Shown here piece by piece: positions 1-7,122 of a stretch of 50,608 bases of DNA (position 1 is its first letter; every line of letters starts with the position of its first letter). The position numbers were made by a program, and so were the translations under genes. Source of the stretch: CAVXAE01 sp044225565 (GTDB lineage Bacteria; Pseudomonadota; Gammaproteobacteria; Steroidobacterales; Steroidobacteraceae); contig JBGAIL010000007.1 in the NCBI GenBank assembly GCA_044225565.1, positions 1 through 50,608 of the forward strand, given 5' to 3'. A model generated the notes under the pieces. That model had not been told where the DNA came from and made no database searches. It was given only the letters and a program-made list of their open reading frames with translations.

Positions 1-1
1 G

Positions 2-1423
2 CCGATCGTTCCCTCGGGATCACCGCAGAGGTGGGACGGGCGCAGGAACCTGCTCCAGGAGTTCGAGCCACAGCCCTGGTCGATCTGGGTCGCTGACGTG
101 AAGACCGGGGAGGCGCGCCGGTGGTGGGCGAGCGGCTCGCGCTTGCGCGATTCCTTTCTCGGCGTGCTGGAGTGGGCGGCCGGTGGCCGGGTCGTCTTCG
201 CGTCGTATCACGATGGCTGGCGCCACGTTCATTCGCTGGACGGTCCGGGGCGCGAGCCGGTGCTGCTCACGCCTGGAGATTTCTCCATCGAGGACGTGCT
301 GCTCACGCCCGACCGTGCGCACGTCGTTTTCAGCGGCAACCTGGGTGATGAGCCTGGGGACATCGAGCGACGGCATCTGTTCGCCACGAGAGTGGATCGC
401 GCGGCGATCCGGCCTTTGACGAAAGGAGTCGGGCTCGAGTGGGCGCCGGTCGTCACCACGGATCGCCGCATTGCGTTCATCAGTGCGACGGCGAGGCGGC
501 CTCCGCAGCTTGCGCTCATGCCGCTCGATGGCGGGGCGGCACGACTCGTGCCGTGGCCCCTCGCCACGCCGCCGTTTGCCGAGGACGCGCTGGTCGAGCC
601 GAAGAGTGTGACCTTTCCGGCCGAAGATGGTGTCGCCGTGCATGGGCAGATCTTCCCGCCGCGGGCCGGAGCCGGGGCCGTGGGTTCGCACCCGGCCGTG
701 CTGTTCGTTCACGGCGGGCCGGGCCCGCAGCAGCTGCTCGGCTGGCATCGCTCGGCGTACTTCTCCCGCCAGTACGCCCTCAACCAGTACCTCGCACAAC
801 GCGGCTTCGTGGTGCTGGCGGTGAATTATCGAACCGACGAGAGCTACGGTCACGACTACAACTTCCCGCTGGATGCCGGTGCGCGCGGCGCTTCCGATTA
901 CAAGGACGTGCTCGCGGCAGGGCGCTATCTGCAGTCGCGCTCCGAGGTGGATGCGAGCCGCATCGGAATCTACGGCAGCTCCTACGGGGGTTACCTGGTG
1001 GCGATGGCACTGGCGCGGGACTCCGCGCTCTTCAAGGCCGGGGTCGACATTCACGGCGTTCATGACTGGGTCGCGGACCTCGAGCTCGAGAACCTGTTCG
1101 CGAGACTGCCCGGACGGCTGCCTTACGATGCAGCGGGCGATGCGCAAAAGTGGCTGGACGTGGCGTGGCGCTCCTCGCCGGTGTCCGCCGTGTCGCAATG
1201 GAGATCGCCGGTGCTCCTGATTTCCGGCGACGACGACCGCAACGTGCGCGTCGGACAGACGCTGGATCTGGCGAGGCGGCTGGAGAAGGCCGGCGTCGCG
1301 CACGAAGTGCTCATCCTGCCGGGTGAGACGCATGCGCTGCTGCTGCATGCCAATGCGCTCAAGGCGTATGCGGCGACGGTGGGGTTCCTCGAACGCTACC
1401 TGATGCCGAGGGTGCAGAAGTGA
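2..1423 (+). CDS. S9 family (DPP-IV/prolyl oligopeptidase-type) serine peptidase, 5' truncated by window edge
   Basis: The frame is open from the first bases of the window, so the true start lies upstream. The visible N-terminal part is the end of a beta-propeller domain (SIWVADVKTGEARRW is typical of DPP-IV propeller blades). From about base 680 an alpha/beta-hydrolase domain follows: HGGPGPQ oxyanion segment, nucleophile motif GSSYGG with the serine codon at 980-982, acid loop SGDDDRN, and catalytic His in LPGETHALLL. Such enzymes remove dipeptides or short units from peptides, usually in the periplasm; the signal peptide, if present, is outside the window. The stop overlaps the next gene's GTG start (GTGA), so the two are probably cotranscribed and work on the same class of amide substrates. 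The family is clear; the substrate is not. Confidence 0.9.
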   Translation, partial: PIVPSGSPQRWDGRRNLLQEFEPQPWSIWVADVKTGEARRWWASGSRLRDSFLGVLEWAAGGRVVFASYHDGWRHVHSLDGPGREPVLLTPGDFSIEDVLLTPDRAHVVFSGNLGDEPGDIERRHLFATRVDRAAIRPLTKGVGLEWAPVVTTDRRIAFISATARRPPQLALMPLDGGAARLVPWPLATPPFAEDALVEPKSVTFPAEDGVAVHGQIFPPRAGAGAVGSHPAVLFVHGGPGPQQLLGWHRSAYFSRQYALNQYLAQRGFVVLAVNYRTDESYGHDYNFPLDAGARGASDYKDVLAAGRYLQSRSEVDASRIGIYGSSYGGYLVAMALARDSALFKAGVDIHGVHDWVADLELENLFARLPGRLPYDAAGDAQKWLDVAWRSSPVSAVSQWRSPVLLISGDDDRNVRVGQTLDLARRLEKAGVAHEVLILPGETHALLLHANALKAYAATVGFLERYLMPRVQK

Positions 1424-4400
1424 CCACGCGATCGGGAGAGCGAGGCCTGCTGATGTGTCTGCTCGCCACGCTCGTAGTCGCAATGCCGGTTCGGGCAGCC
1501 GACGTGGCGAAACTGTCCGCCGCGCCGGGCGTATGGCAATCGCGCGGCTATGGGCAGGTGCTGGATATCACGCCGCAGCGTATCGTCACGTACGACGTCA
1601 CCCTTGCCAGCTGCGTGCGCGCCAGTGAGTTGCAGTTCCCGAACGCCGAGGGCGGCTACGAGCGGGTGGCGGGCTCGAAGAACGAGCTGTCCTTCTACTC
1701 GGCCGGCGGCATCACACGCTATGTCTTCGACCGGCTCGCCGGGCTGCCTGCGATCTGCACGAAAGGTGACGCCACACCCGCCGCGGATCCGTTGCTCAAC
1801 TTCGACGTGCTGTCCCGGAGTCTGCGCGAGAACTACGCATTTTTTGGATTGCGCGGCATCGATTGGGATGGCGTCGAAAGCCGCCTGCGCCCGCGAGCGG
1901 CTCACACGCAGAACGAGCGGGAGCTGTTCGGCGTCCTGAGCGAAGCGCTGGCATCCCTGCATGACGGGCATGTCGTCCTCGCCGGCGACGGCCGGCGCTT
2001 CGCGAGCGGAAATCCCGGCGAGCTGCGCGAATCCTGGCTGAGGAGTCAGGGCCTCGCGCCGGCGGACTGGGAGCGGCAGGCGCCGCGATACACGGCCGCA
2101 GTTCGTACCTACGTCGAAGGCCTGTTGCAGGGCAAAGCCACGAGCGGAGCCGGCGGCCTTCTCACCTGGGGCTGGTTGCGGCCGGGCATCGGCTATCTGA
2201 ACGTCTCGTCCATGTACGTGGCCGCCGAATCGCCCGGGCCCAGGGCGACTGCGGCTGAGCAGCTGGCTCTCATCGACGCGGCAATGCCCACGGTGATAGC
2301 AACCTTCGCACGAGCCGGATCGATGATCGTCGACGTGCGCTTCAACGGCGGCGGATACGACGCCATGGCGATGCGCATCGCCGGATACTTCGCGGACCGG
2401 CAGCGAAACGTCCTCGAGAAGAAAGCCGTGTGGGGCGATGGTTTCACCGAGCCACAGACGTTCGTGGTGCAGCCGCGCGGCAGGGCGCAGTTCGTCCGCC
2501 CGGTGTACGTGCTGCAGAGCGGGAACACGGCGAGCGCCGCAGAGATCTTCGTTCTGGCGATGAAATCGCTGCCTCACGTCACCCGCATCGGCACGGCCAC
2601 GCACGGAGTGTTGTCGGACACGCTGGGCAAACGGCTCCCCGTGGGTTGGGATCTGACGCTCTCGAACGAGCTCTACACTGCGGCGGACGGCAGGGTTTAC
2701 GAGAGCATCGGCGTTCCGCCGGACGTGTCGATCGGTACGCCGGCGGAATCCTTCGAGCAGCGGTTGCAGCAGGATATCGACGTCGCGCTCGGCGTCCAGG
2801 CATCCGTTGCCGCTGCCCGGCAAGTCGAGATCCGCTGGGACCGCCATGGGATTCCGCACATCTTCGGTCGTACTGCGGACGACGTGTTCTACGGCCTCGG
2901 CTACGCGCAGATGCAGAATCACGCGGAGCAGCTGCTCGTGAACGTGGCGGCGGCGCGTGGCCGGTACTCGGAATACTTCGGGGCGGGCGAGAAGGACGCG
3001 AACGTGACTGCGGATGTTCTCGTGCACACGCAGGGAATTCCCCGGCGTTCGCTGGAATGGTTGCGCAGCGGCGGCGCGCGGCAGCGGCGCATGGTGCGCG
3101 CATTCGTCGAGGGCGTGAACGCTTATGCGGCCCGTCACGGCGACACGATCACACCGGCGATCCGCAAAGTGTTGCCGTTCGAGGAGACGGATCCCTTCTC
3201 CCTCTGGCAGTGGACCGTGCAGTTCACGTTCATGAATGAAGGCCCGGAGCGGCACGTGGCCCGCTGGCTGCGGGAGCAGCCGCCGCAAGCGCTCAACGGC
3301 GGCGGGCATACGGCTCGCGCGCTCGAGTCACCCACGGCCATTTGGGGCGAGCGCCGGTTCGCCGCGGGCTCCAACGGCTGGGCGCTCGCGCCATCGCACA
3401 CCGCGAGCGGCAATGCCATCCTCATGGGCAACCCCCATCTGGACTTCGGCGCGAACGGTCTCACGTCGGCCCTTCAAGGTACGAAGGCGGGGCAGTGGCA
3501 ATGGATGGAAGCGCACCTCGTCGTCGGCGATCCCGGGCATCCGCAGGTGAGCCTGTCCGGCGTCGGATTCGTGGGCGTGCCCGCCATCACGATCGGCTTC
3601 AACGACTTCCTCGGCTGGACGCACACCGTCAACGGCGCCGCGAGCTCGAACGCATACGAGCTCGCGTTGCAGGGCGGCAGCTACCGGTGGGGCAGGGAGC
3701 TGCGTCGGCTCCAGTCCCGACAGCACTCCGTCCGCGTATGCGGGACGGCGGCGCGCTGCGAGACACGGAAGTTCGTGGTCGAAAGCTCGGTGCACGGTCC
3801 CATCGTGGCCCGAAAGGGCGATCGGGCGCTCGCCTTGCGCGTCGCCGGCCTCGATGCCTCGGCCCCGTTCGAGCAGTACTGGGACATGGGCCGCGCGCGC
3901 AGCTATCGCGAGTTCGAAGCGGCCTTCTCGCGGCTGCAGATGCCATATTTCAACGTCGTCTACGCGGATCGGGACGGGCACATCCTGTTCGCCGACGCCG
4001 GCCGCATACCGCGCCGGGCGGGTGGCAGCTTTTCCGAGGCGGGCGAGATCCTGAAAGGCGAGGACCCGGCGCAGCTGTGGTCGCAGTACCTGCCCTGGGA
4101 GGCGCTCCCCAGGGCGCTGGACCCGCCGTCGGGCTTCCTGCAGAACGGCAACGATTCGCCGTGGACTTCCACGTTCCCTGCCGTGCTGCGCCGCGGAGAT
4201 TTCCCGAGCTACGTGTCGTTCGACATGATGTGGCCGCGCTCCAGGGCCGGGGCGCGCTTCCTCGTCTCGCAGCCGAAGTTCTCGTTCGACGAGATCGTGC
4301 AGGGCAAGCTGTCCACCCGCATGATGGTGGCGGACCTCGTGCTGGAAGAATTGCTTCGTGCGGCCGCCGAGCGGAACGACGAATCCTTGAGCCGCGCGGC

Positions 4401-5052
4401 GGCAGTGCTGCACGCGTGGGACCGCACCTCGGACCATGACAGTCGCGGCTCCGTTCTGTTCGAGCGATGGTGGCGTCAGTACGAGGAGCGGATGGCGGTG
4501 AAGCGCGCCGCCGAGAACGTGGACGACCCGGCCTGGTCGCGGCAGTACGACCCGGCGAAGCCGCTAGACACACCGTCTGGCCTCGCCGATACGGGTGTCG
4601 CGGTCGACACGCTGAAAGCAGTGGTTGCCGAGATACAGGAGGCATACGGGCGACTCGACGTGCCGTGGGGAGAGGTTCACCGCGTCGTGCTCGTATCGCG
4701 GGACAGCGAGTATCTCAATCCGAAGGCGGTGGCCGACGTGCCAGCGAACGGCGCTTCGGACTCGGTCGGCGTGATCGCCAAGATGAACTATCCGCCGGCC
4801 GAGACGGAGGGCCGCCGGATCGCTGCGGGCGGCGAGGGGTACATGCAGGTGGTCGAATTCACGCCCAATGGCGTGCGCGCGCTGAAGCGTCTGACTTATG
4901 GCAATGCGTCACGGCCGGGCTCGAAGCACGTCACGGATCAGTTGCAGGCCTACGTCGACAAGCAGTTGCTGCCGGCACTGCGCACACGGGAAGAGATCCT
5001 GCGGGAGACGGAGCAGGTCGAGGTGTTGCAACGTCCGCCAGCCCCGCCGTAG
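1420..5052 (+). CDS. Secreted S41 peptidase / penicillin acylase (Ntn-hydrolase) fusion protein, 1210 aa
   Basis: Starts at GTG inside the previous stop and opens with a signal peptide (hydrophobic LLMCLLATLVVAMPVRAAD). Residues about 110-460 form a tail-specific-protease-like S41 domain: the nucleophile is the Ser in SGNTASAAEIF (Ser372), followed by the usual GVPPDVSIGTP end. With almost no linker, residues about 470-1210 form a penicillin acylase unit: VEIRWDRHGIPHIFG start, GLGYAQMQNHAEQL, then AAGSNGWAL, where Ser651 would become the N-terminal nucleophile after removal of the spacer peptide. Canonical acylases of this family (penicillin G, aculeacin and acyl-homoserine-lactone acylases) have their own signal peptide; none lies between the two modules. 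The protein should be periplasmic and hydrolyse amide bonds of N-acyl compounds. Both domain calls are strong; the substrate is unknown. Confidence 0.88.
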   Translation: MTTRSGERGLLMCLLATLVVAMPVRAADVAKLSAAPGVWQSRGYGQVLDITPQRIVTYDVTLASCVRASELQFPNAEGGYERVAGSKNELSFYSAGGITRYVFDRLAGLPAICTKGDATPAADPLLNFDVLSRSLRENYAFFGLRGIDWDGVESRLRPRAAHTQNERELFGVLSEALASLHDGHVVLAGDGRRFASGNPGELRESWLRSQGLAPADWERQAPRYTAAVRTYVEGLLQGKATSGAGGLLTWGWLRPGIGYLNVSSMYVAAESPGPRATAAEQLALIDAAMPTVIATFARAGSMIVDVRFNGGGYDAMAMRIAGYFADRQRNVLEKKAVWGDGFTEPQTFVVQPRGRAQFVRPVYVLQSGNTASAAEIFVLAMKSLPHVTRIGTATHGVLSDTLGKRLPVGWDLTLSNELYTAADGRVYESIGVPPDVSIGTPAESFEQRLQQDIDVALGVQASVAAARQVEIRWDRHGIPHIFGRTADDVFYGLGYAQMQNHAEQLLVNVAAARGRYSEYFGAGEKDANVTADVLVHTQGIPRRSLEWLRSGGARQRRMVRAFVEGVNAYAARHGDTITPAIRKVLPFEETDPFSLWQWTVQFTFMNEGPERHVARWLREQPPQALNGGGHTARALESPTAIWGERRFAAGSNGWALAPSHTASGNAILMGNPHLDFGANGLTSALQGTKAGQWQWMEAHLVVGDPGHPQVSLSGVGFVGVPAITIGFNDFLGWTHTVNGAASSNAYELALQGGSYRWGRELRRLQSRQHSVRVCGTAARCETRKFVVESSVHGPIVARKGDRALALRVAGLDASAPFEQYWDMGRARSYREFEAAFSRLQMPYFNVVYADRDGHILFADAGRIPRRAGGSFSEAGEILKGEDPAQLWSQYLPWEALPRALDPPSGFLQNGNDSPWTSTFPAVLRRGDFPSYVSFDMMWPRSRAGARFLVSQPKFSFDEIVQGKLSTRMMVADLVLEELLRAAAERNDESLSRAAAVLHAWDRTSDHDSRGSVLFERWWRQYEERMAVKRAAENVDDPAWSRQYDPAKPLDTPSGLADTGVAVDTLKAVVAEIQEAYGRLDVPWGEVHRVVLVSRDSEYLNPKAVADVPANGASDSVGVIAKMNYPPAETEGRRIAAGGEGYMQVVEFTPNGVRALKRLTYGNASRPGSKHVTDQLQAYVDKQLLPALRTREEILRETEQVEVLQRPPAPP

Positions 5053-5130
5053 TCGATGCCATCGGGCTCATCGAGCCTCGAGTCGGCGCGCAGGCGGCAG
5101 TAAGGCGATGACGTGCCTGCGCGGCGCGCG

Positions 5131-5239
5131 AATCGTCAACCGGCGGACAATCTCGCCTGGATTGTCCGCGCACGGACGATCGTCGGCGACTGTCAATCAA
5201 CCGGACAAACCAGGCGAGATCGTCCGGACGTTGACGATC
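5131..5239. repeat. Imperfect inverted repeat, copy 1 of a two-copy family
   Basis: The left arm (5131-5168) and right arm (5202-5239) are 38 nt each and match as reverse complements at about 32 of 38 positions, around a 33-bp centre. The core of each arm reads CGTCAAC, then a variable triplet, CGGAC and CTCGCCTGG, then TTGTCCG. The left arm matches the left arm of a second palindrome at 46173-46210 at about 31 of 38 positions. No open frame or transposase is attached, so it looks like a REP- or MITE-like non-coding element. It is not assigned to a named family. Confidence 0.8.
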
Positions 5240-5252
5240 TTCCGTCGGGGCT

Positions 5253-5288
5253 CCGGCACGCGACCGCGATCCGGCACGCGACCGCGAA
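5253..5288. repeat. 18-bp direct tandem repeat, two units
   Basis: CCGGCACGCGACCGCGAT occurs twice back to back, with only the last base differing in the second unit. It lies 13 bp after the palindrome. It could be a replication-slippage product or a pair of protein-binding sites for the downstream sigma operon; nothing in the sequence decides between these. Confidence 0.75.
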
Positions 5289-5469
5289 TGGAAGCGTCTT
5301 GGCGTAAGGCCTTCAGCCGCCCCATCCCCCATATGCGAGCTTCCCGCCCGAGACTCCTGGATGCATCACCCGCCACTTTCCGCCATCCGCGTCCGCGAAT
5401 ATCTCGCCCGGGCCTGCCCGGTGCGACAAAACCATCGCCCGCGTCCACCGCCGGCGGCATACTAATCCC

Positions 5470-6060
5470 ATGCTCCGCGTATCCAGCGACCGGGCCGCCT
5501 GGCTCGCCGACAACGTGCTGCCGCACGAGCCGGCGCTGCGGGACTGGCTGGGGCGCCGCAAGGTGCTGCGGCTCGAGGTGGACGACATCGTCCAGGAAGC
5601 CTACGCGGTGCTCGCCTCGCTCGACTCCGTGGCGCACATCCAGAACCCGCGCACCTACCTCTTCTCCACTGCGCACTCCATCATCCTGCAGTACGTGCGC
5701 CGCCTGCGCATCGTCTCCATCGAGACGGTGGCGGAAGTGGATCGTCTGGGCATCCATATAGATGAGATGTCTCCCGAGCGCTGCGCGGCGGACCACCAGG
5801 AGCTGCGGCTCATCGCGGAGCTCATCGCTGCGCTGCCCACGAAATGCCGCGAGGCTTTCACGCTGCGCAAGGTGGAAGGGCTTTCGCAGCGCGAAGTGGC
5901 GCACCGTATGGGCGTTTCGGAGAACACAGTCGAGAAGCACATCGGCAAGAGCATCCGCATCCTGATGGGTGCCTTGCACGAGGCGAGCGGCGATGTCGGC
6001 GCGGAACGACCGGGTGCGGCACGAAGCCGGCAGCGGCAAAGGACGAAAGATGAGCGTTGA
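5470..6060 (+). CDS. ECF sigma factor (FecI-like), first gene of a surface-signalling operon
   Basis: 196 aa. Region 2 is visible at about residues 30-85 (VDDIVQEAYAVLASL, then NPRTYLFSTAHSIILQYVRR) and region 4 at about 115-175 with the helix-turn-helix GLSQREVAHRMGVSENTV. It should direct RNA polymerase to the promoter of the receptor operon when released by the adjacent FecR protein. The ATG follows CATACTAATCCC, with no Shine-Dalgarno sequence and a -10-like CATACT only a few bases away, so a leaderless start is possible. The 3' end overlaps the FecR gene by 11 bp. The family is certain; the regulated set is inferred from neighbours. Confidence 0.93.
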   Translation: MLRVSSDRAAWLADNVLPHEPALRDWLGRRKVLRLEVDDIVQEAYAVLASLDSVAHIQNPRTYLFSTAHSIILQYVRRLRIVSIETVAEVDRLGIHIDEMSPERCAADHQELRLIAELIAALPTKCREAFTLRKVEGLSQREVAHRMGVSENTVEKHIGKSIRILMGALHEASGDVGAERPGAARSRQRQRTKDER

Positions 6061-7048
6061 ACGGAAAGCTGCCAGGGAATCGGCCGCCGCCATCGACGAG
6101 GCCGCGGCGAGATGGGCCTCGCGCGTGGATCGTGAGGCCTTGTCGGTCGACGAGGAGGCCGCGCTCGAAGCGTGGCTTTCGGGTGATGCGAGAAGGGCGG
6201 GGGCGTTTGCGCGCGCGCGCGCGATTTCGGCCCACTTCGATCGTGCCAAGGCGCTCGGTGCGGATTTCGATGCGGCGAGATTCGAGTCCGGTATGGACTA
6301 CGACGTGGTGTCGGTGGCACGCGGCTCGCGTCTGCGCTGGCTTGCGGCTGCCGCGTCCATCGCGCTCATTGCGGTCGCCGCCATTTCCTGGATCCAGCTC
6401 AGCGCCGACGCCTTCGCCACGAAGCGCGGCGAGATGCGCCTCGTGCCGCTATCCGATGGCTCGGCGGTCACGCTCAACACGGCGAGCCGCATCGAGATCC
6501 GGTACACCCCCGAGCGGCGCAGCGTGGAGCTGGTCGAAGGCGAGGCGCTGTTCAACGTCGCGAAGATGCCCGGGCGGCCCTTCGTCGTCGTATCGGGGGA
6601 CACCGAGGTCCACGTGCTCGGAACCAGCTTCACGGTCAGCCGCATGCCGGGGCATCCCGTGCGCGTGGTGGTGCGCGAGGGAGCAGTGGCCGTGAAGCGC
6701 CGGGCAGACGTCTCGTCCGTGCGCATGAGTGCCAACACCCGGCTCGAAATAGAGAAAGACGCGCACGTTCCACTCGTGCCCGCGCCCATTACCGCGCGGG
6801 AAGTCTCACGGGAGCTCGCCTGGCGCGAGGGCATGATCTCGCTGGACGGCATCAGTCTGCGGGCGGCGGCCGAAGAGTTCGCACGCTACAGCGACACGAA
6901 GATCGTCATCGAAGACCCGGAAGTGGCGGAGCGCACCGTCACCGGGCTCTTCGCGGCCAGCAACGCCGCGGGATTCGCGCGGGCCGTCGCTTACAGCATG
7001 GGATTGCAGGCCGAGGCGACCGGCGACTCGATCCATCTCCGCCGCTGA
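6050..7048 (+). CDS. FecR family anti-sigma/sigma regulator
   Basis: 332 aa. The start at 6050 is preferred over upstream in-frame starts because GGACGAAAG lies just before it and the reading begins MSVERKAARE. The cytoplasmic N-terminal domain (about 15-60, with ARWASRVDREALSVDEEAAL) is the sigma-binding DUF4880 type. One membrane segment lies at about 96-116 (LRWLAAAASIALIAVAAISW), followed by the periplasmic FecR domain (GEMRLVPLSDGSAVTLNT, then GEALFNVAK) and a C-terminal STN-like segment that would contact the receptor. It overlaps the sigma gene and precedes the receptor, as in Fec-type systems. Confidence 0.92.
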   Translation: MSVERKAARESAAAIDEAAARWASRVDREALSVDEEAALEAWLSGDARRAGAFARARAISAHFDRAKALGADFDAARFESGMDYDVVSVARGSRLRWLAAAASIALIAVAAISWIQLSADAFATKRGEMRLVPLSDGSAVTLNTASRIEIRYTPERRSVELVEGEALFNVAKMPGRPFVVVSGDTEVHVLGTSFTVSRMPGHPVRVVVREGAVAVKRRADVSSVRMSANTRLEIEKDAHVPLVPAPITAREVSRELAWREGMISLDGISLRAAAEEFARYSDTKIVIEDPEVAERTVTGLFAASNAAGFARAVAYSMGLQAEATGDSIHLRR

Positions 7049-7122
7049 GTCTCCCGCCCGCCGGATGGCGGCATCTCGAATCCCGTGCATCTACCACTGC
7101 GAGCCTTTACATCACCGGGGGG

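Larger units (their letters stand above)
5053..5469. other. 417-bp gene-free stretch with repeats
   Basis: No convincing gene is seen here. The stretch holds an imperfect palindrome (5131-5239), an 18-bp tandem duplication (5253-5288) and about 180 bp of unremarkable leader in front of the sigma-factor gene. The only small open frame crosses the repeats and has no ribosome binding site or recognisable product. Confidence 0.6.

Noticed and set aside
5131..5239. Integron attC site or phage attachment site
   Set aside because: No integrase, gene cassette or tRNA neighbour; arm structure and the second copy fit a dispersed palindromic element better.
5053..5469. Possible small peptide precursor gene (lasso-type) before the sigma/FecR/receptor/S9 operon
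   Set aside because: The only small frames run through the palindrome and tandem repeats, lack ribosome sites and do not look like leader-core peptides.
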